9,801 bases of DNA, from assembly GCA_947453015.1 (NCBI GenBank), contig CANGFL010000026.1:1-9801 (forward strand), written 5' to 3'. The stretch is from Oxalobacteraceae bacterium. GTDB lineage: Bacteria; Pseudomonadota; Gammaproteobacteria; Burkholderiales; Burkholderiaceae_D. The first letter of the stretch is position 1. Each line of letters begins with the position of its first letter. Shown here one piece after another: positions 1 to 8,695 of the stretch. Below the pieces are notes generated by a model, which worked only from the letters and a program-made list of their open reading frames with translations, had not been told where the DNA came from and made no database searches. A program made the translations under genes and the position numbers.

Positions 1-462
1 ATACCTATGGCTGAAATCGTGCTCGATTTTTTTGATCGACTGAAATCGATTTCGCGTGGCTATGCCTCGATGGATTATGAATTTAAAGAATATCGCCCCG
101 CTGATGTGGTGAAGGTCGATATGCTGATTAACACCGAGAAGGTCGATGCATTAGCCATTATTGTGCATCGATCAAATAGCCAATATCGCGGTCGCGCCGT
201 TGCAGCAAAAATGCGCGAGCTGATTCCACGGCAGATGTTTGATGTCGCTATTCAAGCCGCGATCGGTTCGAATATTATTTCGCGCGAAAACGTCAAAGCG
301 CTGCGTAAGAACGTGATTGCCAAATGCTACGGCGGTGACATCAGTCGAAAGCGCAAGCTGCTGGAAAAACAAAAAGCCGGTAAGAAACGCATGAAGCAAG
401 TGGGCTCGGTTGAAATACCGCAGGAAGCTTTCCTGGCCATCTTGCAAGTTGAAGATAAATAA
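1..462 (+). CDS. lepA: Elongation factor 4 (LepA), C-terminal part only
   Basis: This is the last 153 codons of LepA, a ribosome-associated translational GTPase that acts on the 70S ribosome in the cytoplasm. The gene enters from the left edge, and the frame is open from base 1, so the ATG at 7 is an internal methionine and not the start. The GTPase domains lie outside the window. Visible here are the end of the EF-G-like domain ([19 protein letters not shown], then NSQYRGR and [17 protein letters not shown]) and the LepA-specific C-terminal domain with its basic stretch ([20 protein letters not shown]). The protein ends in the usual QEAFLAIL tail, so the 3' end is intact. It is followed after 37 bases by lepB, a common pairing in Proteobacteria. 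Identification rests on close agreement with the conserved family wording. Confidence 0.97.
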   Translation: MPMAEIVLDFFDRLKSISRGYASMDYEFKEYRPADVVKVDMLINTEKVDALAIIVHRSNSQYRGRAVAAKMRELIPRQMFDVAIQAAIGSNIISRENVKALRKNVIAKCYGGDISRKRKLLEKQKAGKKRMKQVGSVEIPQEAFLAILQVEDK

Positions 463-499
463 TGATCGCTAGAACTGACACCTATAAACAGACGCCAAC

Positions 500-1411
500 A
501 TGACTTTGCAATCCATACTCGGAAACTTTGCGCTGATTCTGTTTCTGCTGACCGTAGTCACAGGCTGTATCTGGGCATTCGATCGTTTTTATCTTGCTCC
601 TATGCGCCACCGTCAGGCGAAAGAATTACTGGATGAATTTGATGCGCGTACTGCACGCTTGACCGAAAGTGGCGTTAAACCCGATCCGGTCGCTCGCGCT
701 GAGCTAGTCGCAAAACTCGAGGGTCAACCTGCCTGGGTGGCCTATACCGGTAGTTTTTTCCCGGTAATCGCCGCCGTGTTTCTTTTCCGCTCGTTTATGT
801 TCGAGCCGTTCAAGATTCCATCCAGTTCCATGGTCCCAACCCTGCAGATTGGTGATCTGATACTGGTAAATAAGTACACCTATGGCATCCGGCTGCCAAT
901 TGTTAATAAAAAGGTCATCTCCATTAACAACCCTTCGCGTGGCGATGTAATGGTGTTTAAATTCCCGAAGGATCCTTCACTGGATTACATCAAGCGAGTG
1001 GTAGGTATCCCTGGAGATAAAGTCGTTTACAGAAACAAGCGTTTATCGGTGAACGGACAAGATCTGCCTTACGAGAAATTGCCCGATTATCTGGATGAAG
1101 AAAGGCTGACTTACTTTACGCATTTGCGCGAGGATTTAACCGGCGTGTCGCATCAGATTCTTAACGATGATCGTTTGCCTGGCTATGTACCTAGCCCCGA
1201 TGCCTTTCCTCAGCATGAATTGTGCAGCTATAACCTCGAGGGTTTTGAGTGTGTGGTGCCGGCTGGACATTACTTTATGATGGGCGATAATCGTGACAAC
1301 AGTCTGGATTCGCGCTACTGGGGCTTTGTACCGGACAAAAATATTGTTGGAAAAGCATTTTTTGTTTGGATGAATTTGGGTGACCTTAAGCGTATAGGCC
1401 CGTTTAAGTGA
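500..1411 (+). CDS. lepB: Signal peptidase I
   Basis: This is the inner-membrane serine protease that removes signal peptides from exported proteins on the periplasmic side. The 303 residues are close to the usual Gram-negative length. A first membrane segment lies at about residues 7-26, a charged cytoplasmic loop at 30-80 and a second membrane segment at about 84-100. The catalytic domain follows. The motif FKIPSSSMVPTL (104-115) carries the expected nucleophile Ser110, and DYIKRVVGIPGD (162-173) carries the general base Lys165. The box MGDNRDNSLDSRYWGFVP (261-278) is intact. Cys242 and Cys251 flank a short loop just before it and could form a periplasmic disulfide (inference). The ATG at 500 has no clear Shine-Dalgarno, but the N-terminus fits the family. 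The stop codon overlaps the next start (TGATG). Confidence 0.97.
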   Translation: MTLQSILGNFALILFLLTVVTGCIWAFDRFYLAPMRHRQAKELLDEFDARTARLTESGVKPDPVARAELVAKLEGQPAWVAYTGSFFPVIAAVFLFRSFMFEPFKIPSSSMVPTLQIGDLILVNKYTYGIRLPIVNKKVISINNPSRGDVMVFKFPKDPSLDYIKRVVGIPGDKVVYRNKRLSVNGQDLPYEKLPDYLDEERLTYFTHLREDLTGVSHQILNDDRLPGYVPSPDAFPQHELCSYNLEGFECVVPAGHYFMMGDNRDNSLDSRYWGFVPDKNIVGKAFFVWMNLGDLKRIGPFK

Positions 1412-1818
1412 TGACTGTGCGTGCTAGCTATGCCAAGTTGTACGCCGGCAGGCAAGCTACGCGGGGCTTTTCACTGATAGGTTTTTTGAGTTCACTCTGT
1501 TTGTTTGCATTAGCAGGTTTATTGGTGGTACGGGCGGGCCCTAGCGTGTTTGAGTACTGGGCGATTGAAAAAACAATCAAAGCGTCTGCCGCAGTTTCAC
1601 AAACGCCTGCCGACGTGCGCGAGACCTTCGATAAGTTGGCCTCGACAGGCTATATCGATTCTCTTAAAGGCAAGGATTTAGTCATAAAAGGAGTGGGCGA
1701 TTCCATGAAAGTCAGCTTCTCTTATGAAAAAAAGATTTACCTGGCTGGCCCTGCCAGCCTGCTGATTGTGTATCGGGGTTCGAGTGGAACCGACCCCGAA
1801 GGAAAAACTCCTAACTGA
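1411..1818 (+). CDS. DUF4845 family single-pass membrane protein
   Basis: This is a 135-residue protein of unknown function, assigned to DUF4845 by its place just after lepB and by its layout. It has a short basic N-terminus, one hydrophobic segment (about residues 20-40), then a soluble C-terminal domain that should face the periplasm. A GTG at 1408 is also possible, but the ATG at 1411 overlaps the lepB stop as TGATG and is preferred for translational coupling. The N-terminus reads [16 protein letters not shown] (17-32). This resembles a type IV prepilin leader (basic residues, Gly, then Phe and a hydrophobic helix), but the usual glutamate five residues after cleavage is Gly24. After the helix comes [13 protein letters not shown], typical in style of the family. 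It ends 11 bases before rnc. Family membership is fairly secure; any role is inference. Confidence 0.8.
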   Translation: MTVRASYAKLYAGRQATRGFSLIGFLSSLCLFALAGLLVVRAGPSVFEYWAIEKTIKASAAVSQTPADVRETFDKLASTGYIDSLKGKDLVIKGVGDSMKVSFSYEKKIYLAGPASLLIVYRGSSGTDPEGKTPN

Positions 1819-1829
1819 TCGCACGGCAA

Positions 1830-2732
1830 ATGGATATCAACGCATTACAAACTCGACTAGGTCACACCTTCAGGAATGCCGCATTACTGCAGCAGGCCCT
1901 GACGCACCGAAGTCATAGCAGCCTACATAATGAACGGCTAGAGTTTCTTGGCGACTCAGTGCTTAACTGCGTGATCGCTTCGCTGTTGTTTGATCGCTTC
2001 GATAAAATCGATGAAGGTGATCTGTCGCGTCTTCGTGCCAATCTCGTTAAACAACAGTCCTTGTATGAAATTGCTCAGCATTTAGAACTATCGCAATGTC
2101 TGAGATTGGGTGAGGGTGAACTTAAGTCCGGTGGTTTTCGTCGCCCATCGATACTCGCAGATACGCTAGAGGCATTGTTCGGTGCGATTTATCTCGATTC
2201 AGGATTTGATGTGGCGTACAGCGTGATCAAAGAATTGTACGAACCCATCATTGAAACCGTCGATCCCAAAACCTTGGGCAAAGATGCCAAGACATTGTTA
2301 CAAGAATATTTGCAGGGAAAAAAATTCTCGCTGCCTCAGTACAACGTCGTTGCCACTCATGGCGCCGCACACAACCAAGAATTTGAAGTCGAATGCTCTA
2401 TACCCAAGCTAGACATACAAGTGTATGGCACCGGAGGTAGCCGTCGCGCTGGAGAACAAGCGGCTGCACTTTTAGCTTTAGCTGCGGTTCAGGCGGCGCT
2501 GGAAAATTCACCAAGCTTGCCCAGAAAATCACGACAACGCACTACGCAACTCAAGCTTGCAGGTATTGCGACGTTTCAGCCCGATGCACCGGCGGATACG
2601 CTTGAAAAAAAATCTGACGATACTCGCAAATCCGGTAAGCAGTCGCGCGGCAGCGTTCAGCAAGAGCAGGAAACTCTTTTACCTGACTCAGACGACCCGA
2701 CTAAACGCGTCACACAAAGCAAATCAGCATGA
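1830..2732 (+). CDS. rnc: Ribonuclease III with long C-terminal tail
   Basis: This endonuclease cuts double-stranded RNA, including rRNA precursors and structured mRNAs, as a cytoplasmic homodimer needing divalent metal. The nuclease domain (about residues 1-145) has the signature [14 protein letters not shown] (33-46). Its likely metal and catalytic acids are Glu35, Glu38, Asp42, Glu62, Asp111 and Glu114, all present. A double-stranded RNA-binding domain follows at about 152-222 ([10 protein letters not shown] to the [11 protein letters not shown] helix). The E. coli enzyme stops near residue 226, whereas this one continues for about 75 polar, charged residues to 300. Such tails occur in Burkholderiales RNase III. 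The tail is disordered in style except for a short non-polar island, LKLAGIATF (241-249). The start at 1830 has only a weak ribosome-binding site. The end overlaps era by four bases (ATGA). Confidence 0.96.
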   Translation: MDINALQTRLGHTFRNAALLQQALTHRSHSSLHNERLEFLGDSVLNCVIASLLFDRFDKIDEGDLSRLRANLVKQQSLYEIAQHLELSQCLRLGEGELKSGGFRRPSILADTLEALFGAIYLDSGFDVAYSVIKELYEPIIETVDPKTLGKDAKTLLQEYLQGKKFSLPQYNVVATHGAAHNQEFEVECSIPKLDIQVYGTGGSRRAGEQAAALLALAAVQAALENSPSLPRKSRQRTTQLKLAGIATFQPDAPADTLEKKSDDTRKSGKQSRGSVQQEQETLLPDSDDPTKRVTQSKSA

Positions 2733-3631
2733 CCGATAACTCTGCTGGACCCGATTTTCGATGTGGTTACATTGCCATTGTCGGCCGACCCAACGTCGGC
2801 AAGTCAACATTGATGAACATGCTGATCGGCGCCAAAGTCAGCATTACTTCGCGCAAGGCGCAGACCACTCGCCATCGTATCACCGGCATACAGACCGCTG
2901 ATAACGCGCAGTTTATTTATATCGATACCCCTGGTTTTCAGACGCGTCACACCAATCCACTCAACAAAACACTCAATCGCACGGTGACGCAATCCTTGCA
3001 GGATGTGGATATCGTTTTGTTTGTCGTAGAAGCGGGTGTTTTTGGTGAGGCAGATAAGCAGGTAGTGCAGTTACTGCCCGCCGATGCGACGGTTATTCTT
3101 GTAATTAATAAATCCGACAAGCTCAAAGACAAGGGCTTGTTGATGGCGTACGCACAGCAAGTCGCTGCAACGCATAACTTTACTGCCATCGTTCCGGTAT
3201 CGGCGCGTCAAGGTTTTCAGCTCGATCGTCTTGAAGGCGAAATTCGTCATTATTTGCCTTTGAATAGCCCAGTATTTGATGAAGACGACATTACCGATAG
3301 AAGTGAAAAATTTCTTGCTGCAGAAATCGTGCGCGAAAAAGTATTTCGTTTTGTGGGTGATGAACTGCCTTATACCAGTACTGTAGTGATAGAAAAATTT
3401 GAACAAGAAGGTCAGTTACGCCGAATTTTTGCCGCTATTTTGGTGGGGCGTGACACACACAAGGCGATGCTGATTGGGCAAAAAGGCGCTCGACTCAAAG
3501 AGATTTCCACGCAATCACGCTTAGATATGGAAAAGCTGTTTGGTGGACCGGTCTATCTGGAAATCTGGGTCAAGGTGAAATCGGGTTGGGCCGACAATGA
3601 AGCCGGGCTACGTGCCTACGGTTACGAGTGA
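2729..3631 (+). CDS. era: GTPase Era, 30S ribosome assembly factor
   Basis: Era binds the 3' end of 16S rRNA and helps mature the small ribosomal subunit. The 300 residues match the family length. The GTPase domain shows the P-loop GRPNVGKST (19-27), the switch I region around TTRHR (46-50), DTPG (66-69), NKSD (127-130, the NKxD box) and SAR (158-160). A KH domain follows, with the RNA-binding loop IGQKG (249-253) and the conserved end [15 protein letters not shown] (270-284). The ATG shares the ATGA with the rnc stop, so translation is probably coupled. This is functionally sensible, because RNase III and Era both act on rRNA and the rnc-era pair is widely conserved. No key residue is missing. 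The usual tryptophan near the end (Trp287) and the GYE terminus show the gene is complete. Confidence 0.98.
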   Translation: MTDNSAGPDFRCGYIAIVGRPNVGKSTLMNMLIGAKVSITSRKAQTTRHRITGIQTADNAQFIYIDTPGFQTRHTNPLNKTLNRTVTQSLQDVDIVLFVVEAGVFGEADKQVVQLLPADATVILVINKSDKLKDKGLLMAYAQQVAATHNFTAIVPVSARQGFQLDRLEGEIRHYLPLNSPVFDEDDITDRSEKFLAAEIVREKVFRFVGDELPYTSTVVIEKFEQEGQLRRIFAAILVGRDTHKAMLIGQKGARLKEISTQSRLDMEKLFGGPVYLEIWVKVKSGWADNEAGLRAYGYE

Positions 3632-3633
3632 GG
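3630..3633 (+). promoter_or_regulatory. Ribosome-binding site deciding the recO start
   Basis: GAGG lies 8 bases before the ATG at 3642 and overlaps the era stop codon (TGA, 3629-3631). The earlier in-frame ATG at 3597 has no comparable site and would overlap era by 35 bases. This site therefore favours 3642 as the true recO start. Confidence 0.6.
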
Positions 3634-3641
3634 CGCGTGCG

Positions 3642-4463
3642 ATGAATGCACTCGCCGTAACGAGTACTGAAGAGACCTCCGTATCCTCCACGCAGTCGCG
3701 CGTTACAAAATCGACCGCGCGTACCAGTAGCAAGATCAAGCCGGTAGAGCGCGAGCATCGCGTTAATAATCAACCCGCGTTTGTGCTGCATAGTTATCCG
3801 TACAAAGAAACTAGTTTAATCGTTGAAGTGTTTGCGCGTGATTATGGTCGTGTACCCCTTATGGCAAAAGGCGCCAAACGACCACACTCTCAATTGCGCG
3901 GTGTATTGCAAACCTTCCAGCCTTTGCAAGTTGCTTGGACAGGTAAATCTGAAGTGCGCACCATGGTATCGGCCGAATGGGTCGGTGGCTTGCGTCCGTT
4001 AGAGCGCTCGGCGCTGTTGTGCGGTTTTTATCTGAATGAATTATTAGTCAAATTATTAGCGCGCGATGATCCTCATGCCGCTTTGTTCGATCATTACGTC
4101 GCAGCGCTTAATCAATTAGCGCATGATGAACCTCCCGCCATTGTGTTGCGCAAATTTGAACTGGGCTTGCTGAAAGAAACCGGTGTCGCAGGTAATATCA
4201 GTTGCGTAGCTGCTACCGGCCAATCGGTGCTCGCAGAGCAGATGTATGTGATTGATCCTGAGCGTGGCCCACGTGAAGCCACGGTGAGTGACACCATGCC
4301 AGTGGTCAACGGAAAAACACTGTTGGATATGGAGGCAGGTAATTACTTCGATACGACGACTCAACAGCAGAGTAAATTTTTGATGCGTTATTTACTGTCA
4401 CATCATTTGAATGGACTTACGTTGAATACGCGACAGATTTTGATTGATCTACTGCAGCTTTAA
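3642..4463 (+). CDS. recO: DNA repair protein RecO with extended N-terminus
   Basis: RecO works with RecR in the RecF pathway, loading RecA onto SSB-coated single-stranded DNA and annealing strands. From the preferred ATG at 3642 it has 273 residues, against about 242 in E. coli. Residues 1-43 form a Ser/Thr/Lys/Arg-rich tail with no in-frame ATG, GTG or TTG that could serve as a later start before the core, so the extension appears real. The OB-fold begins at QPAFVLHSYPYKETSLIVEVF (44-64) and contains GRVPLMAKGAKRP and LQTFQPLQVAWTGKSE. A helical domain follows (ALLCGFYLNELLVKLL, then HDEPPAIVLRKFELGLLKETG). Only two cysteines are present, so the zinc-binding four-Cys cluster of some RecO proteins is absent. 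An alternative ATG at 3597 would add 15 residues. Similar N-terminal extensions occur in Burkholderiales. Confidence 0.94.
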   Translation: MNALAVTSTEETSVSSTQSRVTKSTARTSSKIKPVEREHRVNNQPAFVLHSYPYKETSLIVEVFARDYGRVPLMAKGAKRPHSQLRGVLQTFQPLQVAWTGKSEVRTMVSAEWVGGLRPLERSALLCGFYLNELLVKLLARDDPHAALFDHYVAALNQLAHDEPPAIVLRKFELGLLKETGVAGNISCVAATGQSVLAEQMYVIDPERGPREATVSDTMPVVNGKTLLDMEAGNYFDTTTQQQSKFLMRYLLSHHLNGLTLNTRQILIDLLQL

Positions 4464-4477
4464 TTGAATAAAAAACT

Positions 4478-5242
4478 ATGAGCTTTTTGCAACCCCAACA
4501 TCCTGTGATTGAACTGGGTGTAAATATTGACCATATAGCGACACTGCGGAATGCGCGCGGTACGGTGTACCCCGATCCAGTGCAAGCCGCCATACTGGCT
4601 GAACAAGCGGGTGCCGATGTCATCACACTGCACTTGCGTGAAGATCGTCGCCATATACGCGATGCCGATGTTGAAGCTATTCGACCCAAACTAACCACTC
4701 GCATGAATCTCGAATCCGCTGTGACGGAAGAGATGATAGAGATCGCATGCCGTATCCGTCCTCAGGATGTTTGCTTAGTACCCGAGCGGCGTAATGAAGT
4801 AACGACCGAAGGTGGCTTGGATGTTATTCGTCATTTTGATGATATTCGTGCGGCGATAGAAAAATTAGCGCGGCATGATATTCGCGTCTCGCTCTTTATC
4901 GATGCCGATAACGAGCAAATCAAAGCATCAGCCGATGTTGGGGCGCCCGTCATAGAGTTGCATACTGGCCGTTATGCCGATACCGAAGGCGCAGCCCAAC
5001 AGCATGAGTACGAACGAATTCGTCAAGCGGTAGCGATCGGCGTTACGCATAGGTTGAAAGTGAACGCGGGCCATGGACTGCATTACACCAATGTGCAGGC
5101 GATTGCAGAAATCCCGGATATCGCAGAGCTGAATATTGGCCATGCGATTGTGGCGCATGCTGTTTTTGTGGGTTGGGAAAATGCGGTGCGTGAAATGAAG
5201 GCCATCATGATTCAGTCGCGACTAAAGGGTAGAAAGAACTGA
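4478..5242 (+). CDS. pdxJ: Pyridoxine 5'-phosphate synthase
   Basis: PdxJ joins 3-amino-2-oxopropyl phosphate to 1-deoxyxylulose 5-phosphate, giving pyridoxine 5'-phosphate, the last ring-forming step of DXP-dependent vitamin B6 synthesis in the cytoplasm. The 254-residue TIM barrel opens with [20 protein letters not shown] (13-32). It carries the family blocks [14 protein letters not shown] (49-62), TRMNLE (74-79), [10 protein letters not shown] (107-116), SLFIDAD (138-144), LKVNAGHGL (193-201) and ELNIGHAI (217-224). By comparison with the E. coli enzyme, likely catalytic residues are His52, Glu79 and His199, all present. The ATG at 4478 follows recO by 14 bases with no strong Shine-Dalgarno. 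acpS follows 4 bases later. The pdxJ-acpS pairing is common in Proteobacteria, although the pathways are not directly linked. Confidence 0.98.
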   Translation: MSFLQPQHPVIELGVNIDHIATLRNARGTVYPDPVQAAILAEQAGADVITLHLREDRRHIRDADVEAIRPKLTTRMNLESAVTEEMIEIACRIRPQDVCLVPERRNEVTTEGGLDVIRHFDDIRAAIEKLARHDIRVSLFIDADNEQIKASADVGAPVIELHTGRYADTEGAAQQHEYERIRQAVAIGVTHRLKVNAGHGLHYTNVQAIAEIPDIAELNIGHAIVAHAVFVGWENAVREMKAIMIQSRLKGRKN

Positions 5243-5246
5243 ACGT

Positions 5247-5639
5247 ATGATCGCTGGCATTGGTACTGACATCATTCGCATCGATCGAATAGCCGCAGCG
5301 CTGGAGCGTCATGGTGATCGCTTTGCTGAGAAAATTTTAGGTCTGCAAGAACTCGAAAAATACCATCGTCGCAAAGCTAAAGTTGAAGCGCGCGGGATTC
5401 GTTTTTTGGCCACTCGGTTTGCTGCCAAAGAAGCGTTTTCTAAAGCTATAGGTTTAGGAATGCGCATGCCCATGACCTGGCGTGCAGCGCAATTTTTAAA
5501 TGCCCCAAGTGGCCAGCCCATCGTTGTTACTAGTGGCGCACTTACTGTTTTTATGCAGCAGCAAGGTCTAACAGCGCAGGTCACCCTGACCGATGAGGCA
5601 GAATACGCCGTTGCGTTCGTCATTGTGGAGAAACTATGA
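5247..5639 (+). CDS. acpS: Holo-[acyl-carrier-protein] synthase
   Basis: AcpS transfers the 4'-phosphopantetheine arm from coenzyme A to the conserved serine of apo-ACP, which makes ACP usable in fatty-acid synthesis. The 130 residues are typical. The N-terminal motif [15 protein letters not shown] holds the metal ligand Asp8. The signature [20 protein letters not shown] (52-71) holds Lys61 and the second metal ligand Glu62. The protein ends with the expected [12 protein letters not shown] strand. In this trimeric family the active site lies between subunits. The gene starts 4 bases after pdxJ, and its stop overlaps the nagZ start as ATGA, so its translation is probably linked to both neighbours. 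The wording around the signature and [16 protein letters not shown] is of the beta-proteobacterial type (inference from memory of family members). Confidence 0.96.
   Translation: MIAGIGTDIIRIDRIAAALERHGDRFAEKILGLQELEKYHRRKAKVEARGIRFLATRFAAKEAFSKAIGLGMRMPMTWRAAQFLNAPSGQPIVVTSGALTVFMQQQGLTAQVTLTDEAEYAVAFVIVEKL
5627..5630 (+). promoter_or_regulatory. Ribosome-binding site of nagZ inside acpS
   Basis: GGAG, followed by AAACT and the ATG at 5636, is one of the clearer Shine-Dalgarno sites in the window. It lies in the last codons of acpS and supports the overlapping nagZ start. Confidence 0.6.
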
Positions 5640-6691
5640 ACAAGCAAACTCGCGATCACTCATTTCGTCCACTCGGGCCTGTCATGCTCGATGTGGTGGG
5701 GACTACCCTCAACCAAGACGATATTCGTCGCATTCAGCACCCCTTAACCGGTGGCGTGATTTTGTTTGCGCGTAATTACACTAATCGTGAGCAGTTAACC
5801 CAATTGTGCAAAGCAATTCACGATGCCCGTCCCGGTGTGTTGATTGCTGTTGATCATGAAGGCGGGCGCGTACAGCGATTCCGCACTGATGGCTTTACGC
5901 ATTTGCCCGCCATGAAAAAACTGGGCCAGCGCTGGGATGAAGACGTACTTGAATCCTGCAAATTAGCCACTGCGGTGGGCTATGTTTTGGCAACCGAGTT
6001 GCGTGCCTGCGGTGTGGATTTATCGTTTACACCCGTGCTCGATTTAGATTATGGCGATTCAGAAGTGATTGGTGATCGTGCGTTTCATCGTGATCCACGA
6101 GTGGTCACTATGCTAGCCAAAAACCTTAATCACGGACTCGCTCTAGCAGGTATGGCGAATTGCGGTAAGCATTTTCCGGGTCATGGTTTTGTCGCGGCTG
6201 ATTCGCATGTAGCGATACCGGTTGATGATCGTCCGTATGCCGATGTCATCAAAGAAGATGCGGCTCCGTATGGTTGGTTAGGTATGAGTCTCTCGGCAGT
6301 GATGCCAGCCCATGTGATTTATCCTACATTCGATAAACATCCAGCCGGCTTTTCGAAAAAATGGCTGACTCTGCTGCGCGATAAAATGCAGTTTGAAGGC
6401 GTGATCTTCAGCGACGATTTGTCGATGGAAGGCGCTAGCGTAGCGGGCAGTGTGGTTGAAGGTGCGCATGCGGCGTTAGCAGCCGGTTGCGATATGGTTT
6501 TGATTTGTAATTCACCCGATAAAGCCGATCAATTACTTGACGGTCTGGATACCCAACGAATTCTTGATGCGAAGCGCTCTGCAGCACGGTTGTCTGCCTT
6601 GTTGCCGACAGCGCATGCAGATGATTGGACCACATTGCAGCAAAACGAGACTTATAAAGCGGCTAAAAAACTAGTGAAGACAATCACTTAA
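5636..6691 (+). CDS. nagZ: Beta-N-acetylhexosaminidase (peptidoglycan recycling)
   Basis: NagZ is a cytoplasmic family GH3 glycosidase that removes GlcNAc from GlcNAc-anhydroMurNAc peptides taken up during cell-wall turnover. In bacteria with an inducible AmpC system its products can signal beta-lactamase induction. The 351 residues form a single TIM-barrel domain, as expected for the Gram-negative short form. Visible blocks are [12 protein letters not shown] (14-25), [10 protein letters not shown] (39-48), [14 protein letters not shown] (70-83), [13 protein letters not shown] (126-138) and [14 protein letters not shown] (178-191), the last including the catalytic loop His183. [14 protein letters not shown] (254-267) has Asp260 as the probable nucleophile by the GH3 signature. 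There is no signal peptide. It overlaps acpS by four bases and is followed by a 49-base gap before uvrC, the likely end of the tightest part of the operon. Confidence 0.96.
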   Translation: MNKQTRDHSFRPLGPVMLDVVGTTLNQDDIRRIQHPLTGGVILFARNYTNREQLTQLCKAIHDARPGVLIAVDHEGGRVQRFRTDGFTHLPAMKKLGQRWDEDVLESCKLATAVGYVLATELRACGVDLSFTPVLDLDYGDSEVIGDRAFHRDPRVVTMLAKNLNHGLALAGMANCGKHFPGHGFVAADSHVAIPVDDRPYADVIKEDAAPYGWLGMSLSAVMPAHVIYPTFDKHPAGFSKKWLTLLRDKMQFEGVIFSDDLSMEGASVAGSVVEGAHAALAAGCDMVLICNSPDKADQLLDGLDTQRILDAKRSAARLSALLPTAHADDWTTLQQNETYKAAKKLVKTIT

Positions 6692-6740
6692 TTTTCTCCG
6701 ATGTGAACATCTGTATTCAACGAATATAGATTGCGTTTCA

Positions 6741-8609
6741 ATGACTACTAAAAAAACCACGACTAACGAAGACGCCCCCGATCCCAGAGCGGGATTGCTC
6801 GAGGAGATAGGTCAGCTACCGCATCTGCCGGGTGTGTATCGTTATTTTGATGCGCAAGATAAGTTACTGTATGTCGGTAAGGCGCGCGATCTTAAAAAGC
6901 GCGTTTCCAGTTATTTTCAAAAAACGCTGGCTAGCCCACGAACGGCCATGATGGTAGAGCGCATCGTGCGCATGGAAACTACCGTCACACGTAGTGAAGC
7001 AGAAGCACTGCTGCTAGAAAATAATCTGATTAAAACTCAGCAGCCGCGTTTTAATATTCTTTTTCGGGATGATAAGTCGTATCCCTATCTGAAGCTCTCG
7101 GGTGATGCCATTCCGCGCATGGCCTATTACCGTGGAGCGGTGGATAAAAAAAGTCAGTACTTTGGACCTTTTCCCAGTGCATGGGCAGTTAAAGAGTCCA
7201 TGCAGATACTCCAGAAAATTTTTCTTTTGCGTACCTGTGAAGATTCCGTTTTTCAGAATCGTACTCGCCCTTGTCTTTTACATCAGATCAATCGCTGTAG
7301 CGGCCCGTGTGTAAATTTAATATCCAAAGAAGATTACGCGATCGATGTGGATAACGCGGCTCAATTTTTGCGTGGTCGACAAACTGAGTTGATGCAAACG
7401 CTAGAGAAAAAAATGCATGCGTATGCCGAAGAGCTCAAATTCGAGCAAGCCGCCATAGTACGTAATCAAATCTCGGCACTGTCGCGTGTTTTGCATCAGC
7501 AAAGTATGGAAACTAGCGGCGATTCGGATATCGACATTATTGCGGTAACCGTGCACGGTGGTCGTGCGTGTGTCAATTTAGCGATGGTGCGCGGCGGGCG
7601 ACATTTGGGTGATCGCGCCTATTTTCCTGCACACGTTGATGCAGCACCGATGGATAGTACTGTCGAGGCAGAAGTGTTAAAGGCTTTCCTTGCGCAGCAT
7701 TACATCGATAAATTTATTCCATCGACGCTGGTTCTAAACATGGAGCTGGATGAGCCAGAACTCATGATCGCGCTCATGGAGCAGTGCGGGCATCGCATAC
7801 ATTTAATTTTTCAACCCCAAGGACAGCGACGGCATTGGCAAGAGATGGCCGTTAAAGGCGCTGAAATTGCGCTAGCCCGATTATTGTCCGAACAAGGATC
7901 GCAGCAATCACGTACCCGCATCTTGGTTGATACCTTGTCGTTGGACACAGCCGATATCGATGCGCTCAGAATCGAGTGCTTTGATATTAGCCACACATCC
8001 GGTGAAGCGACGCAGGCATCGTGCGTGGTGTATCACCATCATCAAATGCAAAACAGCGAATATCGGCGTTACAACATCACTGACATCACCCCCGGCGATG
8101 ATTACGCGGCGATGCGTCAAGTACTGACTCGACGTTATGAAAAAGTGTTGAATGGCGATGGTGTTCTTCCTGAAGTGGTTTTAATCGATGGTGGTAAGGG
8201 GCAGGTCGAAATTGCGCGCCAGGTATTATCGGAGTTGGGATTAGATATCAGCTTGATAGTCGGCGTGGCCAAAGGCGAGGGTCGCAAAGTAGGTCTTGAG
8301 ACCTTGATATTTGCGGACGGTCGACCAGAACTCGAACTAGGCAAAGAATCGGCCGCGCTGATGTTAATTGCCCAGATTCGTGATGAGGCGCACCGCTTTG
8401 CCATCACAGGCATGCGTGCTAAGCGCGCTAAAACCCGACAAGCCTCGCGTCTTGAAGAGATTGAGGGCATTGGCGCCAAGCGCCGCCAAAAGCTGTTGGC
8501 GCGCTTTGGTGGCTTGCGCGGGGTGGCTGATGCTAGCGTCGAAGAACTCGCGTCCGTGGAGGGGATTTCACGTCAGTTGGCCGAGGATATCTACCGCCAG
8601 CTACATTAA
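6741..8609 (+). CDS. uvrC: Excinuclease ABC subunit C
   Basis: UvrC makes both incisions beside a DNA lesion after UvrA and UvrB have loaded. The 622 residues match the family. A GIY-YIG nuclease domain covers about 27-105 ([27 protein letters not shown], with Tyr44, Arg54 and Glu93 as likely active-site residues). Four cysteines (166, 178, 186, 190) keep the spacing reported for an iron-sulfur cluster in E. coli UvrC. The UVR motif that contacts UvrB is at about 222-250. The RNase H-like endonuclease domain has the triad Asp415 (ECFDISH), Asp483 (LIDGGKGQ) and His551 (DEAHRFA). Two helix-hairpin-helix motifs end the protein ([13 protein letters not shown] and [12 protein letters not shown]). 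No clear Shine-Dalgarno precedes the ATG. The 49-base gap before it holds only a small GATG/CATC hairpin (6700-6711) and no convincing promoter. Confidence 0.97.
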   Translation: MTTKKTTTNEDAPDPRAGLLEEIGQLPHLPGVYRYFDAQDKLLYVGKARDLKKRVSSYFQKTLASPRTAMMVERIVRMETTVTRSEAEALLLENNLIKTQQPRFNILFRDDKSYPYLKLSGDAIPRMAYYRGAVDKKSQYFGPFPSAWAVKESMQILQKIFLLRTCEDSVFQNRTRPCLLHQINRCSGPCVNLISKEDYAIDVDNAAQFLRGRQTELMQTLEKKMHAYAEELKFEQAAIVRNQISALSRVLHQQSMETSGDSDIDIIAVTVHGGRACVNLAMVRGGRHLGDRAYFPAHVDAAPMDSTVEAEVLKAFLAQHYIDKFIPSTLVLNMELDEPELMIALMEQCGHRIHLIFQPQGQRRHWQEMAVKGAEIALARLLSEQGSQQSRTRILVDTLSLDTADIDALRIECFDISHTSGEATQASCVVYHHHQMQNSEYRRYNITDITPGDDYAAMRQVLTRRYEKVLNGDGVLPEVVLIDGGKGQVEIARQVLSELGLDISLIVGVAKGEGRKVGLETLIFADGRPELELGKESAALMLIAQIRDEAHRFAITGMRAKRAKTRQASRLEEIEGIGAKRRQKLLARFGGLRGVADASVEELASVEGISRQLAEDIYRQLH

Positions 8610-8661
8610 GTCGAAAGCCTCTTTCCTGCGTCAGCGATTAACGCTACATTAGCGACACCTC

Positions 8662-8690
8662 ATCACATTGATGCCAATTAGTTTTATAAC
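8662..8690 (+). promoter_or_regulatory. Possible weak promoter just before pgsA
   Basis: ATCACA (8662-8667, four of six consensus bases) and TATAAC (8685-8690, five of six) are separated by 17 bases in the 86-base uvrC-pgsA gap. Transcription would start at about 8696-8697, on the pgsA start codon, giving a leaderless mRNA. That makes the call doubtful. The rest of the gap shows no terminator and no gene. Confidence 0.22.
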
Positions 8691-8695
8691 GACGC

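Noticed and set aside
463..499. Possible promoter before lepB (TATAAA at 483-488)
   Set aside because: No -35 match at a usable distance (the nearest TTGAAG is 28 bases away), and the gap is short enough for read-through from lepA.
3071..3406. A 111-codon antisense frame inside era
   Set aside because: It lies wholly opposite an intact, highly conserved gene and shows no recognisable domain or ribosome-binding site.
6692..6740. Possible promoter before uvrC (TATAGA at 6725-6730)
   Set aside because: No acceptable -35 lies 16-18 bases upstream, and the start would fall only a few bases before the ATG.
8135..8479. A 114-codon antisense frame inside uvrC, and a similar one (5309-5659) opposite acpS
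   Set aside because: Both mirror conserved coding sequence and have the Ser/Arg/Thr-rich composition typical of antisense readings.
8600..8651. Direct repeat GCTACATTA at 8600-8608 (over the uvrC stop) and 8643-8651
   Set aside because: Nine bases is too short to show a duplication, and the flanking sequences differ.
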